A stretch of 64,000 nucleotides of DNA from DASWJZ01 sp963720705 (lineage in GTDB: Bacteria > Pseudomonadota > Alphaproteobacteria > Rhizobiales > Afifellaceae): positions 124,001 through 188,000 of the forward strand of contig CAVRGJ010000003.1 in the NCBI GenBank assembly GCA_963720705.1. Reading direction: 5' to 3'. The position numbers were made by a program, and so were the translations under genes. The notes beneath the pieces are model-generated. The model did not search any database, was not told where the DNA came from, and worked only from the letters and a program-made list of their open reading frames with translations. This document shows positions 42,909 through 51,773 of this stretch, piece by piece (within the stretch, counting starts at the first letter, position 1; each line of letters begins with the position of its first letter).

Positions 42909-42976
42909 CCTCAGTTCTCCTCTATTGAATAGATTGTCTCGACGCCGCGCAGAGCGTGCGGGGGGCCTCAACCCGA

Positions 42977-43006
42977 TTGCAAAGCCCGGAATTGCGGGAT
43001 TTGCAA
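42977..43006. promoter_or_regulatory. 30-bp near-perfect palindrome upstream of hupB
   Basis: TTGCAAAGCCCG-GAATTG-CGGGATTTGCAA: 12-base arms with 11 matching positions (only 42984/42999 differ) around a 6-base centre. It sits 69 bases before the hupB ATG and just after the lon terminator. Its length and symmetry suggest a binding site for a dimeric regulator of hupB. No T-run follows on the hupB side. Confidence 0.6.
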
Positions 43007-43007
43007 C

Positions 43008-43044
43008 AAAAAAAGGTCGCCCCTGGGGGGCGACCTTCCTTTTT
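43008..43044 (-). terminator. Intrinsic terminator after lon
   Basis: Stem AAGGTCGCCCC / GGGGCGACCTT (11 bp, loop TGG) with a run of seven T on the minus strand just after the lon stop. The other strand also has a T-rich tail (TCCTTTTT), so it could work in both directions. Confidence 0.85.
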
Positions 43045-43056
43045 CCACCACAGCCG

Positions 43057-45486
43057 CTAATGCGCAACCATGCCTGTGGCCGCGTCGTCGTCGCCGGCCG
43101 CGGGCTTGGCCGAATCCTGTTCGGACTCGGTCCATTCGGTCGGCTCGGGCGGCCGGACAAGCGCGTGCTTCAACACTTCGCCCATCCTGGCTACCGGAAT
43201 GATCTCAAGTCCGCTCTTCACGTTGTCCGGTATCTCCGCGAGATCCTTGGCATTTTCCTCGGGGATGAGCACGGTCTTCATCCCGCCCCTGAGTGCCGCC
43301 AGGAGCTTTTCCTTGAGGCCGCCGATGGGCAGCACCCGTCCGCGGAGCGTGATCTCACCGGTCATGGCGACGTCCTTGCGGGCCGGAATGCCGGTCATCA
43401 CCGAGACGATCGCGGTAACCATGGCGATTCCCGCCGACGGGCCGTCCTTCGGCGTCGCGCCTTCGGGAACGTGCACGTGGATGTCGCGCTTCTCGAAGAG
43501 CGGCGGCTTGATTCCAAAATCGATGGCGCGTGAGCGGACGTAGGACGCCGCCGCGGAAATCAATTCCTTCATCACGTCGCGCAAATTGCCGGTGACCGTC
43601 ATCTTGCCCTTGCCGGGCATCATGACGCCTTCCACAGTCAGCAGCTCGCCGCCAAACTCGGTCCAGGCAAGACCGGTGACCACGCCGACCTGATCCTCGC
43701 CCTCCACCTCGCCGTAACGATAGCGCGGCACGCCGAGATACTTGTCGAGGTTTTCGTCGGTGATCTTCACCGTCTTCGCGTCAGAGGTGAGCAGCTCCTT
43801 GATCACCTTGCGGGAGAGCGTCGCAAGCTCGCGCTCGAGATTACGCACGCCGGCTTCGCGCGTGTAACGGCGGATCAAGGTGCGAAGCGCCTCGTCGTTG
43901 ATCTCGAACTCGCCCTTCTTCAGGCCGTGGTTCTGATCGATCTTCGGCAACAGATGGCGCCGCGCGATCTCGACCTTTTCGTCTTCCGTGTAGCCGGCGA
44001 TGCGGATGATCTCCATCCGGTCCATCAGGGGCGGCGGAATGTTGAGCGTGTTCGCCGTGGTGACGAACATCACGTCGGAAAGGTCGTATTCGACCTCAAG
44101 ATAGTGGTCCATGAAGGTCGAATTCTGCTCGGGATCGAGCACCTCGAGCAGCGCCGACGACGGATCGCCGCGGAAGTCCATGCCCATCTTGTCGATCTCG
44201 TCGAGCAGGAAAAGCGGGTTGGACTTCTTGGCCTTGCGCATCGACTGGATGACCTTGCCGGGCATAGAGCCGATATAGGTGCGCCGATGGCCGCGGATCT
44301 CAGCTTCGTCGCGCACGCCGCCGAGCGACATGCGCACGAATTCGCGGCCGGTCGCCTTGGCGATCGACTTGCCGAGCGAGGTCTTGCCGACGCCGGGCGG
44401 ACCGACGAGGCAGAGAATCGGCCCCTTCAGCTTGTTCGCGCGGCTTTGCACGGCGAGATACTCGACGATGCGCTCCTTGACCTTCTCCAGGCCGAAATGA
44501 TCCGCGTTCAGCACCCCTTCGGCGAAGGCGAGATCGTTCCGAACCTTCGAGCGCTTCTTCCACGGAATGCCGAGCAGCCAGTCGAGGTAGTTGCGCACGA
44601 CTGTCGCTTCAGCCGACATCGGGCTCATCTGCCTGAGCTTCTTCAGCTCCGTCTCGGCCTTCTCGCGCGCTTCCTTTGAAAACTTCGTCTTGCCGATCCG
44701 CTCCTCGAGCTCGCGCAGCTCGTCGCGGCCCTCTTCGCCGTCGCCGAGCTCCTTCTGGATCGCCTTCATCTGTTCGTTCAGGTAGTACTCGCGCTGCGTC
44801 TTCTCCATCTGGCGCTTGACGCGCGAGCGGATGCGCTTCTCCACCTGCAGGACGGAGATCTCGCTCTCCATCATGCCGAGCACCTTCTCAAGGCGCTCCG
44901 CCGCGCTGGTGAGCGCGAGGATTTCCTGTTTCTCCGGAATGCGCACGGCAAGGTGCGAAGCCACCGTGTCGGCGAGCTTCGAGTAGTCCTCGATATTGGA
45001 GACGGCGGACAGAACTTCCGGGCTCACCTTCTTGTTGAGCTTCACGTAGTTCTCGAACTCCGACACGACGGAGCGCGCGAGCGCCTCTGCCTCCACTTCC
45101 TTGCCGACGGTCTCCGGCAGGATGTGAGCCTCCGCCTCGAAGTAGTTCTGCCGATCGGTGTAGCGAACAATCTGCGCGCGGTCGCGGCCCTCAACGAGCA
45201 CCTTCACGGTGCCGTCGGGGAGCTTCAGGAGCTGCAGCACGGTGGCAAGCGTCCCGACCTCGTAGATTGCCTGCGGCGAGGGGTCGTCGTCGCCGGCGTC
45301 CTTCTGCGTCGCCAAGAGGATCTGCTTGTCCGCGCGCATCACCTCTTCGAGCGCGTTGATCGACTTCTCGCGCCCGACGAAGAGCGGAACGATCATGTGC
45401 GGAAAGACTACGATGTCGCGGAGCGGCAGGACCGGATAGGTGCCCTCGCCGGAGGGAACGTCGATTGGACGCGGGATTTCGGTCAT
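43057..45486 (-). CDS. lon: ATP-dependent protease Lon
   Basis: A cytoplasmic AAA+ serine protease that degrades damaged and regulatory proteins. The start at ATG 45484-45486 has AAGGAAG upstream; the product is 809 residues. It has the N-terminal substrate-binding domain (about 20-220), a coiled middle region, Walker A GPPGVGKTSLGKS, Walker B PLFLLDEIDKMG, and the protease domain with the catalytic Ser in PKDGPSAGIAM and the downstream Lys. The C-terminal tail is acidic. It lies between clpX and hupB in the proteostasis block. Confidence 0.97.
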   Translation of the reverse strand: MTEIPRPIDVPSGEGTYPVLPLRDIVVFPHMIVPLFVGREKSINALEEVMRADKQILLATQKDAGDDDPSPQAIYEVGTLATVLQLLKLPDGTVKVLVEGRDRAQIVRYTDRQNYFEAEAHILPETVGKEVEAEALARSVVSEFENYVKLNKKVSPEVLSAVSNIEDYSKLADTVASHLAVRIPEKQEILALTSAAERLEKVLGMMESEISVLQVEKRIRSRVKRQMEKTQREYYLNEQMKAIQKELGDGEEGRDELRELEERIGKTKFSKEAREKAETELKKLRQMSPMSAEATVVRNYLDWLLGIPWKKRSKVRNDLAFAEGVLNADHFGLEKVKERIVEYLAVQSRANKLKGPILCLVGPPGVGKTSLGKSIAKATGREFVRMSLGGVRDEAEIRGHRRTYIGSMPGKVIQSMRKAKKSNPLFLLDEIDKMGMDFRGDPSSALLEVLDPEQNSTFMDHYLEVEYDLSDVMFVTTANTLNIPPPLMDRMEIIRIAGYTEDEKVEIARRHLLPKIDQNHGLKKGEFEINDEALRTLIRRYTREAGVRNLERELATLSRKVIKELLTSDAKTVKITDENLDKYLGVPRYRYGEVEGEDQVGVVTGLAWTEFGGELLTVEGVMMPGKGKMTVTGNLRDVMKELISAAASYVRSRAIDFGIKPPLFEKRDIHVHVPEGATPKDGPSAGIAMVTAIVSVMTGIPARKDVAMTGEITLRGRVLPIGGLKEKLLAALRGGMKTVLIPEENAKDLAEIPDNVKSGLEIIPVARMGEVLKHALVRPPEPTEWTESEQDSAKPAAGDDDAATGMVAH

Positions 45487-45709
45487 CGTTCTTCCTTCGG
45501 ATATCGCTCGGCCAAGCCGCAAGTGGCGAGGCTAGGCGATTCTCGTAGCGGTTGGAGGCGCGGCCCCGAAATTTGCTCCTGCCGGAGCGGGAGGGGTGGC
45601 GGGAGCGTTCGGCGCGCCGGTTCGGTTGGCCGTTAAGTGGAAGCCCGAGCCCTCCTTTTCAAGACTGCCCGAAAGCCGGGCAGATCGGCCGATTTCCGGC
45701 CGCTCTGGG

Positions 45710-46999
45710 TCAGGCGGAGCGGCCGGCGTTGTGATGCTCTTCGACGGCGCGTTCGCCGTAGATGTAGAGCGGACGCGAGTTGCCGTTCACCACGTCGCTC
45801 GAGATCACCACTTCCTCGACCCCGTCGAGGCCGGGAAGATCGAACATCGTCTCCAGCAGAATCGCTTCCATGATGGAGCGAAGGCCGCGCGCGCCGGTCT
45901 TGCGCTCGATGGCGCGCTTGGAGATCGCGGTCAGCGCATCGGTGTGGAAGTTGAGTTCGACGTTCTCCATCTCGAAGAGCCGCTGATACTGCTTCACCAG
46001 CGCGTTCTTCGGCTCCGTCAGAATCTGCACGAGCGCCGTCTCGTCGAGGTCCTCGAGCGTCGCCACGACGGGAAGGCGACCGACGAATTCGGGGATCAGC
46101 CCGAACTTCAACAGGTCCTCAGGCTCCACCAGGCGGAACAGCTCGCCGGTCTTGCGGTCCTCGGGCGACGAAACCGTCGCGCCGAAGCCGATCGAGGTCT
46201 TGCGGCCGCGATCGGAGATGATCCGGTCGAGTCCAGAGAAGGCGCCGCCGCAGATGAAGAGGATGTTGGTCGTGTCGACCTGCAGAAACTCCTGCTGCGG
46301 ATGCTTGCGTCCGCCCTGTGGAGGCACGCTCGCGACCGTGCCTTCCATGATCTTCAGGAGCGCCTGCTGCACGCCCTCGCCTGACACGTCGCGCGTGATC
46401 GACGGGTTGTCGGACTTGCGGCTGATCTTGTCGACCTCGTCGATATAGACGATGCCGCGCTGCGCACGCTCGACGTTGTAGTCGGCGGATTGCAGCAGCT
46501 TCAGGATGATGTTCTCGACGTCCTCGCCGACATAGCCGGCTTCGGTGAGCGTCGTCGCGTCGGCCATCGTGAACGGCACATCGAGGATACGCGCGAGCGT
46601 CTGAGCCAGCAGCGTCTTGCCGCAGCCGGTCGGGCCGATGAGCAGGATGTTCGACTTCGACAGCTCGACGTCGTTGTTGCGCGCTGCGTGGTTCAGGCGC
46701 TTGTAGTGATTGTGGACGGCGACGGAGAGGACCTTCTTCGCATGGTCCTGGCCGATCACGTAGTCGTTCAGGACCTCGTAGATCTCGAGCGGCGTCGGCA
46801 CGCCGTCGCCGGATTTCACCAGCGAGGATTTGTTCTCCTCGCGGATGATATCCATGCACAGCTCGACGCATTCGTCGCAGATGAAGACGGTCGGTCCGGC
46901 AATGAGCTTGCGGACCTCGTGCTGGCTCTTGCCGCAGAAGGAGCAATAGAGCGTGTTCTTGCTCTCGCCTCCGCCCCCTGATCCGCTAATCTTGCTCAT
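45710..46999 (-). CDS. clpX: ATP-dependent Clp protease ATP-binding subunit ClpX
   Basis: ClpX unfolds substrates and feeds them to ClpP; in alphaproteobacteria it also controls cell-cycle regulators. The 429 residues have the N-terminal C4 zinc finger (CSFCGKSQ and CDECVELC, about 18-45), Walker A GPTGCGKTLLAQ, Walker B IVYIDEVDKI, the pore motif GTVASVPPQGGRKHP region, and a sensor-2 Arg in TGARGLRSI. Its gene follows clpP after 138 bases. The 223 bases to lon contain only a weak hairpin (CTGCCCG / CGGGCAG near 45665). Confidence 0.97.
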   Translation of the reverse strand: MSKISGSGGGGESKNTLYCSFCGKSQHEVRKLIAGPTVFICDECVELCMDIIREENKSSLVKSGDGVPTPLEIYEVLNDYVIGQDHAKKVLSVAVHNHYKRLNHAARNNDVELSKSNILLIGPTGCGKTLLAQTLARILDVPFTMADATTLTEAGYVGEDVENIILKLLQSADYNVERAQRGIVYIDEVDKISRKSDNPSITRDVSGEGVQQALLKIMEGTVASVPPQGGRKHPQQEFLQVDTTNILFICGGAFSGLDRIISDRGRKTSIGFGATVSSPEDRKTGELFRLVEPEDLLKFGLIPEFVGRLPVVATLEDLDETALVQILTEPKNALVKQYQRLFEMENVELNFHTDALTAISKRAIERKTGARGLRSIMEAILLETMFDLPGLDGVEEVVISSDVVNGNSRPLYIYGERAVEEHHNAGRSA

Positions 47000-47137
47000 A
47001 ACGAACCTCGCTCAGTACGCCCGTGCACGAACGATGCCACCCTGGCGACCTGCGCCCACCATGCTCACATCGAACCATTCTTGCGCGTAAGATTTCAAGA
47101 TTAACTTAATGATCGGATTGAGAATGTGGGCTTTCGG

Positions 47138-47779
47138 TCACGCTCCGCCCCCGGCTATCTGCTCAAGCGCCAAACGGGTAGTGATCACATCGTCCACAAT
47201 GCCGAAATCCCGGGCCTGCTCAGCACTCATGAAATAATCGCGGTCAAGCGTCGATTCGATGGCCTCGTAGGTCTGGCCGGTGTGTTTCGCGTATATGTCA
47301 TTGAGCCGGCGCTTCATTTTGATGATGTCCTCGGCGTGCCGCTCGATGTCGGAGGCCTGACCCTGGAAGCCGCCGGACGGCTGATGAACCATGATTCGGG
47401 CATTTGGCGTGGAAAAGCGCAAGCTTTTCTCGCCGGCGCACAGCAGCAGCGACCCCATCGAGGCGGCCTGCCCGATGCAAAGCGTTGAAACGGCTGGCTT
47501 TACGAACTGCATGGTATCGTAAATCGCCATCCCGGAGGTGACCACGCCCCCCGGCGAGTTGATGTACATGGAGATTTCCTTCTTGGGGTTGTCCGCCTCA
47601 AGAAAGAGGAGCTGGGCGCAGACCAGCGACGACATGTGGTCCTCGACAGGCCCGGTGATGAAGATGATCCGCTCCTTCAGAAGCCGCGAATAGATGTCGT
47701 AGGCGCGCTCGCCCCGGTTGGTCTGTTCGACCACCATCGGCACGAGCAGGTTCATGTAGGTGTCGACTGGGTCTCTCAT
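47138..47779 (-). CDS. clpP: ATP-dependent Clp protease proteolytic subunit ClpP
   Basis: ClpP is the tetradecameric serine protease core. The start at ATG 47777-47779 (MRDPVDTYMNLLVPMVVEQT) gives 213 residues; the mature enzyme probably starts within or after this short propeptide. The catalytic Ser is in GQAASMGSLLL, the His in MVHQPSGGF, and the Asp in the ESTLDRDYFMSAEQA stretch. The frame is open further upstream without homology. It lies between tig and clpX. Confidence 0.97.
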   Translation of the reverse strand: MRDPVDTYMNLLVPMVVEQTNRGERAYDIYSRLLKERIIFITGPVEDHMSSLVCAQLLFLEADNPKKEISMYINSPGGVVTSGMAIYDTMQFVKPAVSTLCIGQAASMGSLLLCAGEKSLRFSTPNARIMVHQPSGGFQGQASDIERHAEDIIKMKRRLNDIYAKHTGQTYEAIESTLDRDYFMSAEQARDFGIVDDVITTRLALEQIAGGGA

Positions 47780-47843
47780 GGCCTTGTTCACCGGGGAAAG
47801 CGGAAGCTCGTGGGCGCAAACCGCGAGCCCGCAAATCCTTGTC

Positions 47844-47874
47844 AGATAAGCGTCTTTTAGCGCGCCACCAAGGG
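47844..47874 (-). promoter_or_regulatory. Candidate promoter upstream of clpP (heat-shock-like)
   Basis: On the minus strand CCCTTGGT and CTTATCT are about 16 bases apart, resembling alphaproteobacterial RpoH-type promoters (CTTG near -35, C-TAT-T near -10). A start near 47838 would leave a 60-base leader. This fits the known heat-shock control of clpP, but the match is partial. Confidence 0.4.
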
Positions 47875-47965
47875 AGCGCAACAATAGGCCTTTTTTCGGC
47901 GACCCGGGAGGATTTCGGCTGATCCGCCAATCCGAACCGACCGGCGGCCTTCCCGGCCCTACTTT

Positions 47966-49369
47966 TCAGTGCTCGTGATCGTCCCCGCCGCGCCCGTGAT
48001 CGTGATCATGGTGGGCGTGGTGGTCATGATGCCCGTCTTCCTCCTCATCCTCTGCGAGGAGCTCTTCCTTGGTTACCGTCTTGTCAGTGATGTCAGCGAA
48101 TTCGAGCACGTAGTCCACGACCTTTTCCTCAAAGATCGGCGCGCGGAGCGCCTGCAGCGCATCCGGGTTCTTGCGATAGTACTCGAGCACCTCGCGCTCC
48201 TGGCCCCGGTAGCGCCGTGCCTGGTCGAAGAGCGCGCCCTGCAGCTCTTCGTCGGTGACGCTGACCTCCGCCGTTTCGCCGATTTTCGACAGCACCAGGC
48301 CCAGCCTGACGCGCCGCTCGGCAATGCCGCGATACTCCGCGCGCGCAGCGTCCTCAGTCGTGCCCTCCGCCTCGAAGGATTTCCCGTGATGCTCCACGTC
48401 GTGCATCACCTGCCGCCAGATATTCTCGAATTCCTGCTCGACGAGGTTTTCGGGGAGCGCAAAGGCGTGCTTGGCGTCGAGTTGGTCGAGGAGCTGCCGC
48501 TTCACATGCTGGCGCGTGGCGCGCCCGAATTCGCTCTCGATCTGCTTGCGGACCGTCTCGCGCAGCTTGTCGACCGACTCAAGCCCGAGCCGCGTCGCCA
48601 AAGCGTCGTCAAGGACGATCTCGCCCGGCTCGGCGACCTCGGTGACGGAGACGTCGAAGGTCGCCGGCTTTCCCTTCAAGTTCTCGGCCGGATAGTCGTC
48701 AGGGAAGGTGAGGTCGATGACCTTCTTCTCGCCCGCCTTCACGCCGACAAGCGCGTCTTCGAAGCCGGGAATGAACTGACCCGACCCGAGCACCATCGCC
48801 GTCGAGTTGGTCTCGAAGACGTCGCCGCCGGTGCTGGCGCTGTATTCGAAGCCGACGCGGTCGCCCTCCGCGGCCGGCCGTTCGACCGGCGTATAGCTCC
48901 GCGCGCTCTCGGCAACCTGCTTAAGCCGCGTCTCCACCTCTTCGTCGGTCACCTCGACGATGGGTCGCTCGATCTTCAAACCCTTGAAGTCGGCGAGCTC
49001 ATAGTTCGGGAGCACTTCGTATTCGAGCGTGAAGGTGAGGTCGGCACGGCCCTCCAGCACCTCCACCGCCTCAGCCTCGTCCTCCGTCATGGCGACCTTT
49101 GGCTGCATCGCCGCCCGCTCGCCGCGGCCGGTGATTGCCTGTTGCGCGGTCTCGCCGACAAGGCCCTGGACGACCTCGGCCATCGCGGCCTTGCCGTAGA
49201 CGCGCCTTAGGTGGCTGATCGGGACTTTCCCGGGGCGGAACCCCTTGATGCGTACGCGCGATTTCAACTGGTCGAGCCGTTCGGCGAGCCGCGCGTCGAG
49301 CTCCGACGCCGGTATAGTCACGGTCAGACCGCGCTTCAGGCCTTCCGATAGGGTCTCGTTGATCTGCAT
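47966..49369 (-). CDS. tig: Trigger factor
   Basis: A ribosome-bound chaperone and peptidyl-prolyl isomerase that meets nascent chains. The start at ATG 49367-49369 gives 467 residues. It has the ribosome-binding motif IKGFRPGKVP (about 42-51), the FKBP-type domain (about 165-250, with GDRVGFEYSAS and FIPGFEDALVGVKAGE) and a helical C-terminal chaperone domain. The last ~30 residues form an acidic, His-rich tail with 10 His in the final 23 residues, a likely metal-binding extension not found in E. coli TF. The open frame upstream runs through tRNA-Leu and is spurious. Confidence 0.96.
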   Translation of the reverse strand: MQINETLSEGLKRGLTVTIPASELDARLAERLDQLKSRVRIKGFRPGKVPISHLRRVYGKAAMAEVVQGLVGETAQQAITGRGERAAMQPKVAMTEDEAEAVEVLEGRADLTFTLEYEVLPNYELADFKGLKIERPIVEVTDEEVETRLKQVAESARSYTPVERPAAEGDRVGFEYSASTGGDVFETNSTAMVLGSGQFIPGFEDALVGVKAGEKKVIDLTFPDDYPAENLKGKPATFDVSVTEVAEPGEIVLDDALATRLGLESVDKLRETVRKQIESEFGRATRQHVKRQLLDQLDAKHAFALPENLVEQEFENIWRQVMHDVEHHGKSFEAEGTTEDAARAEYRGIAERRVRLGLVLSKIGETAEVSVTDEELQGALFDQARRYRGQEREVLEYYRKNPDALQALRAPIFEEKVVDYVLEFADITDKTVTKEELLAEDEEEDGHHDHHAHHDHDHGRGGDDHEH

Positions 49370-49499
49370 GCCAAACGTCCCGAACAGCTGATGTTTCGTG
49401 CCTGTCGACGCCCGCCTTCGCTCCCACGGAGCTCCAGCGCGGCGGCCTTCGTCTCGATTTCGCCTCGGCCTGCCGAGCCGAAGCACGAGGTGCAAAGGC

Positions 49500-49585
49500 T
49501 GGTGCGGGCGGAGGGATTTGAACCCCCACGGGCTCTGCCCACAGGAACCTAAATCCTGCGTGTCTACCAATTCCACCACGCCCGC
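49500..49585 (-). tRNA. tRNA-Leu (anticodon TAG)
   Basis: The 86-base minus-strand sequence starts GCGGGCGTGGTGGAATTGGT and ends CGCCCGCACCA with CCA encoded. The anticodon stem CAGGA/TCCTG encloses TTTAGGT with anticodon TAG. The long variable arm (GTGGGCAGAGCCCGT) is typical of class II tRNAs. It lies 130 bases upstream of tig on the same strand. Confidence 0.95.
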
Positions 49586-49689
49586 GCGGTTCCGCGTGCA
49601 AGCGCGCGCCGTCCCGGACACGCGCTCCTAAAGCAAGGCGCCTGGCGGAGCAAGGATTTCGCGCCGACGCGAAGTCCGGCGGCTCGGGC

Positions 49690-51168
49690 TCAATTCGGGT
49701 CGGCGTCGAGGCGTTGCAAGACCGCCGGAATCGCGCCCGGAAGATCCTCCGCGATCAGCCCACGCCCGACGGCTGCTCCGGCCGCGCCGTGCATCCAAAC
49801 GCCTGCGCACGCCGCCTCGAAACCCGTGAGCCCCTGCGCCAGAAGGCCGGCGATTACACCGGTCAGCACATCGCCGCTGCCTGCGGTGGCAAGGTCCGCC
49901 GGTGCGTTGGCATTGATCGCGGCGCGCCCGTCGGGGGCGGCAATCACCGTGTCAAAGCCCTTCAGGACCACGCAGGCGCCGCTTGCGGAAGCCGCAAAGC
50001 GGGCGCGATCGAGGCGTGCGCCGGTTTGCGAGAAGAGTTGGGCGAATTCACCCTCATGCGGCGTCATCACGACCGGCTGCAATTTGCTCTTTATCAAGGA
50101 GAAGAGCGCGTCGCTCTCGTCGGAGAAGCTGGTCAGCGCATCGGCGTCGAGGACGACCGCCGCGTCGCCCTTAAGCGCCGCGGCGACATTGCGGCGGGTT
50201 TCCTCGCCGATGCCGTTCGCCGGGCCGACCGCGACGGCCTTCGGTCGCGGGTCGGAGAGGAGCGCGCTGAGTTCCTCGGCTCCTTCGAAGCGACGCACCA
50301 TGATCGCAGTGAGGTGCGTCGCATTCACGAGAAGCGCGTCCGGCGGCGAGGCGACCGTGACCGCGCCGGCCCCGACCCTGAGAGCCGCCATCGCAGCAAG
50401 CCGCGCCGCGCCCGTCGCGCTCGCCGGCCCGGAGACGACGAACGCGTGCCCGCGCGAATATTTGTGTCCGCCCGGCCGCGGCGGCCTGAGGCCCGAGCGC
50501 CAAAGCGGCGGAAGATTCTGGAATGTCGCCGGCTGGATGGTGTCGAGAACCGAATTCGGGATGCCGATCTGGGCAAGCTCGGTGCGGCCGCAGTGGAGCC
50601 GTCCCGGCAGGAGCAGATGGCCCGCCTTCAGGCGGAAGAAAGTGACCGTGCGCGCTGCATGGACCGCGGCACCGTCAGCCGCTCCGGTTCGGCCGTCGAC
50701 GCCGCTTGGAAGGTCCACGGCGAGCACTGGCGCAGAGCCGGCGTTCAGCGTCTCGACGATCCGCGCCGCCTCGCCGTCAAGCGGCCGCGCCAGGCCCGCG
50801 CCAAAAAGCGCATCGATCACGAGGTCGGCCGAAAGGTCGCTTGCCGGATCAATCGACTTGAAAGGTCCGCTGTAGTCGGCAGCGGCGCTCGCGGCATCGC
50901 CCTTGAGCGCTTCGCGCGCACCAAGCAGCGCCACGCGAACGTCGCGGCCGGCGCGCCGCAAAATCTCGGCGGCAACGAAACCGTCGCCGCCGTTGTTCCC
51001 AGGGCCCGCAACGACGAGGATGCGGCCCTCCTCCGCCATATCCTGCGCCGCCCCGGCGACGGCGGCGCCGGCGTTCAGCATCAGCGAGTAGCCGGGTGTG
51101 CCCGTGGCGATCGTCAGCCGATCGGCTTCGCCCATCTCGGCCGGCGAAAGGACTTCAACGAAAGCCAT
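49690..51168 (-). CDS. nnr: Bifunctional NAD(P)H-hydrate repair enzyme (epimerase and dehydratase)
   Basis: This enzyme repairs hydrated NADH and NADPH. Its N-terminal YjeF_N domain (about 1-210) epimerises R- and S-NAD(P)HX, with GPGNNGGDGFVAA and DLPSGVDGRTG motifs. The C-terminal ribokinase-like domain (about 225-490) dehydrates S-NAD(P)HX using ADP, with TPHEGEFAQLF and the NAPADLATAGSGDVLTGVIAGLLAQG motif. The start is ATG 51166-51168; a GTG three codons upstream is possible. The 492-residue length matches the fused family. It is divergent from glnB, with a 194-base shared control region. Confidence 0.93.
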   Translation of the reverse strand: MAFVEVLSPAEMGEADRLTIATGTPGYSLMLNAGAAVAGAAQDMAEEGRILVVAGPGNNGGDGFVAAEILRRAGRDVRVALLGAREALKGDAASAAADYSGPFKSIDPASDLSADLVIDALFGAGLARPLDGEAARIVETLNAGSAPVLAVDLPSGVDGRTGAADGAAVHAARTVTFFRLKAGHLLLPGRLHCGRTELAQIGIPNSVLDTIQPATFQNLPPLWRSGLRPPRPGGHKYSRGHAFVVSGPASATGAARLAAMAALRVGAGAVTVASPPDALLVNATHLTAIMVRRFEGAEELSALLSDPRPKAVAVGPANGIGEETRRNVAAALKGDAAVVLDADALTSFSDESDALFSLIKSKLQPVVMTPHEGEFAQLFSQTGARLDRARFAASASGACVVLKGFDTVIAAPDGRAAINANAPADLATAGSGDVLTGVIAGLLAQGLTGFEAACAGVWMHGAAGAAVGRGLIAEDLPGAIPAVLQRLDADPN

Positions 51169-51303
51169 TCTGCTCACTCTGACGGCAAGTGGCTATTCTG
51201 TGGGCAGTCCGATCCGCCCAGATCGCATGTAGCGCGCTCGCTTCTGCCGACTTTATGCGCAGATGACATGATAGGGAGCGATTCCCTGGCCTCTGCTCGC
51301 CTT

Positions 51304-51318
51304 TGGCATGCTTCGTGC
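51304..51318 (+). promoter_or_regulatory. Candidate sigma-54 promoter for glnB-glnA
   Basis: TGGCAT-N5-GTGC keeps the -24 GG and -12 GC at the required spacing (consensus TGGCAC-N5-TTGC). Transcription would start near 51330, about 33 bases before the glnB ATG. Sigma-54/NtrC control of glnBA is known in rhizobia. No clear NtrC site (TGCACC-N5-GGTGCA) was seen upstream. Confidence 0.55.
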
Positions 51319-51362
51319 TTCGGACGGGCAAGGCCCCCACCCCGCGCTGGAGTACGAGAAGA

Positions 51363-51701
51363 ATGAAGAAAATCGAAGCGATCATCAAACCGTTCAAGCT
51401 CGACGAGGTGAAGGAGGCGCTACAGGAGGTCGGATTGCAAGGCATCACCGTGACGGAGGCCAAGGGGTTCGGCCGCCAGAAGGGACACACCGAGCTCTAC
51501 CGCGGCGCCGAATACGTCGTCGATTTCCTGCCTAAGGTGAAGGTCGAGGTCGTCCTCCCGGACGAGTTGGTCGACCGCGCCGTGGAAGCGATCCGCAACG
51601 CCGCGCAGACCGGCCGCATCGGCGACGGCAAGATCTTCATCTCCCCGGTCGAAGAGGCGATCCGCATCCGCACCGGCGAGAGTGGGCTCGACGCCATCTG
51701 A
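51363..51701 (+). CDS. glnB: Nitrogen regulatory protein P-II
   Basis: PII is a trimeric signal protein that senses 2-oxoglutarate and ATP/ADP and is uridylylated by GlnD. The 112-residue protein starts MKKIEAIIKPFKLDEVKEAL and has the T-loop RGAEYVVDFLPKVK with the uridylylated Tyr51, and the C-terminal signature GKIFISPVEEAIRIRTGESG. The start has GAGAAG just upstream. Its place directly before glnA identifies it as GlnB rather than GlnK, which normally pairs with amtB. Confidence 0.96.
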   Translation: MKKIEAIIKPFKLDEVKEALQEVGLQGITVTEAKGFGRQKGHTELYRGAEYVVDFLPKVKVEVVLPDELVDRAVEAIRNAAQTGRIGDGKIFISPVEEAIRIRTGESGLDAI

Positions 51702-51707
51702 GATATC

Positions 51708-51735
51708 GGCCGGCGCGAAGCGCCGGCCTTTCGTT
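51708..51735 (+). terminator. Hairpin in the glnB-glnA gap
   Basis: GGCCGGCGC-GAA-GCGCCGGCC, a 9-bp perfect stem followed by TTTCGTTT, lies 7 bases after the glnB stop and 38 bases before glnA. It may reduce readthrough or protect an upstream mRNA, allowing glnA to be expressed differently from glnB. Confidence 0.6.
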
Positions 51736-51773
51736 TGCTCCCAAGGCATGACGCGTTCAGGAAAGAGGGAAAC

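Noticed and set aside
45660..45685. Hairpin between clpX and lon as a terminator
   Set aside because: The CTGCCCG/CGGGCAG stem is short and is followed by TCTTGAAAA rather than a T-run on the minus strand, so I did not list it as a terminator.
49370..49621. N-terminal extension of trigger factor through tRNA-Leu
   Set aside because: The upstream frame translates tRNA sequence (GVVELVDTQDLGSCG) and lacks homology; the conserved protein starts at the ATG at 49369.
49398..49631. Plus-strand frame containing RDLNPHGLCPQEPKSCVS-type sequence
   Set aside because: This is the well-known false protein made by translating the complement of a tRNA-Leu gene, which lies at 49500-49585.
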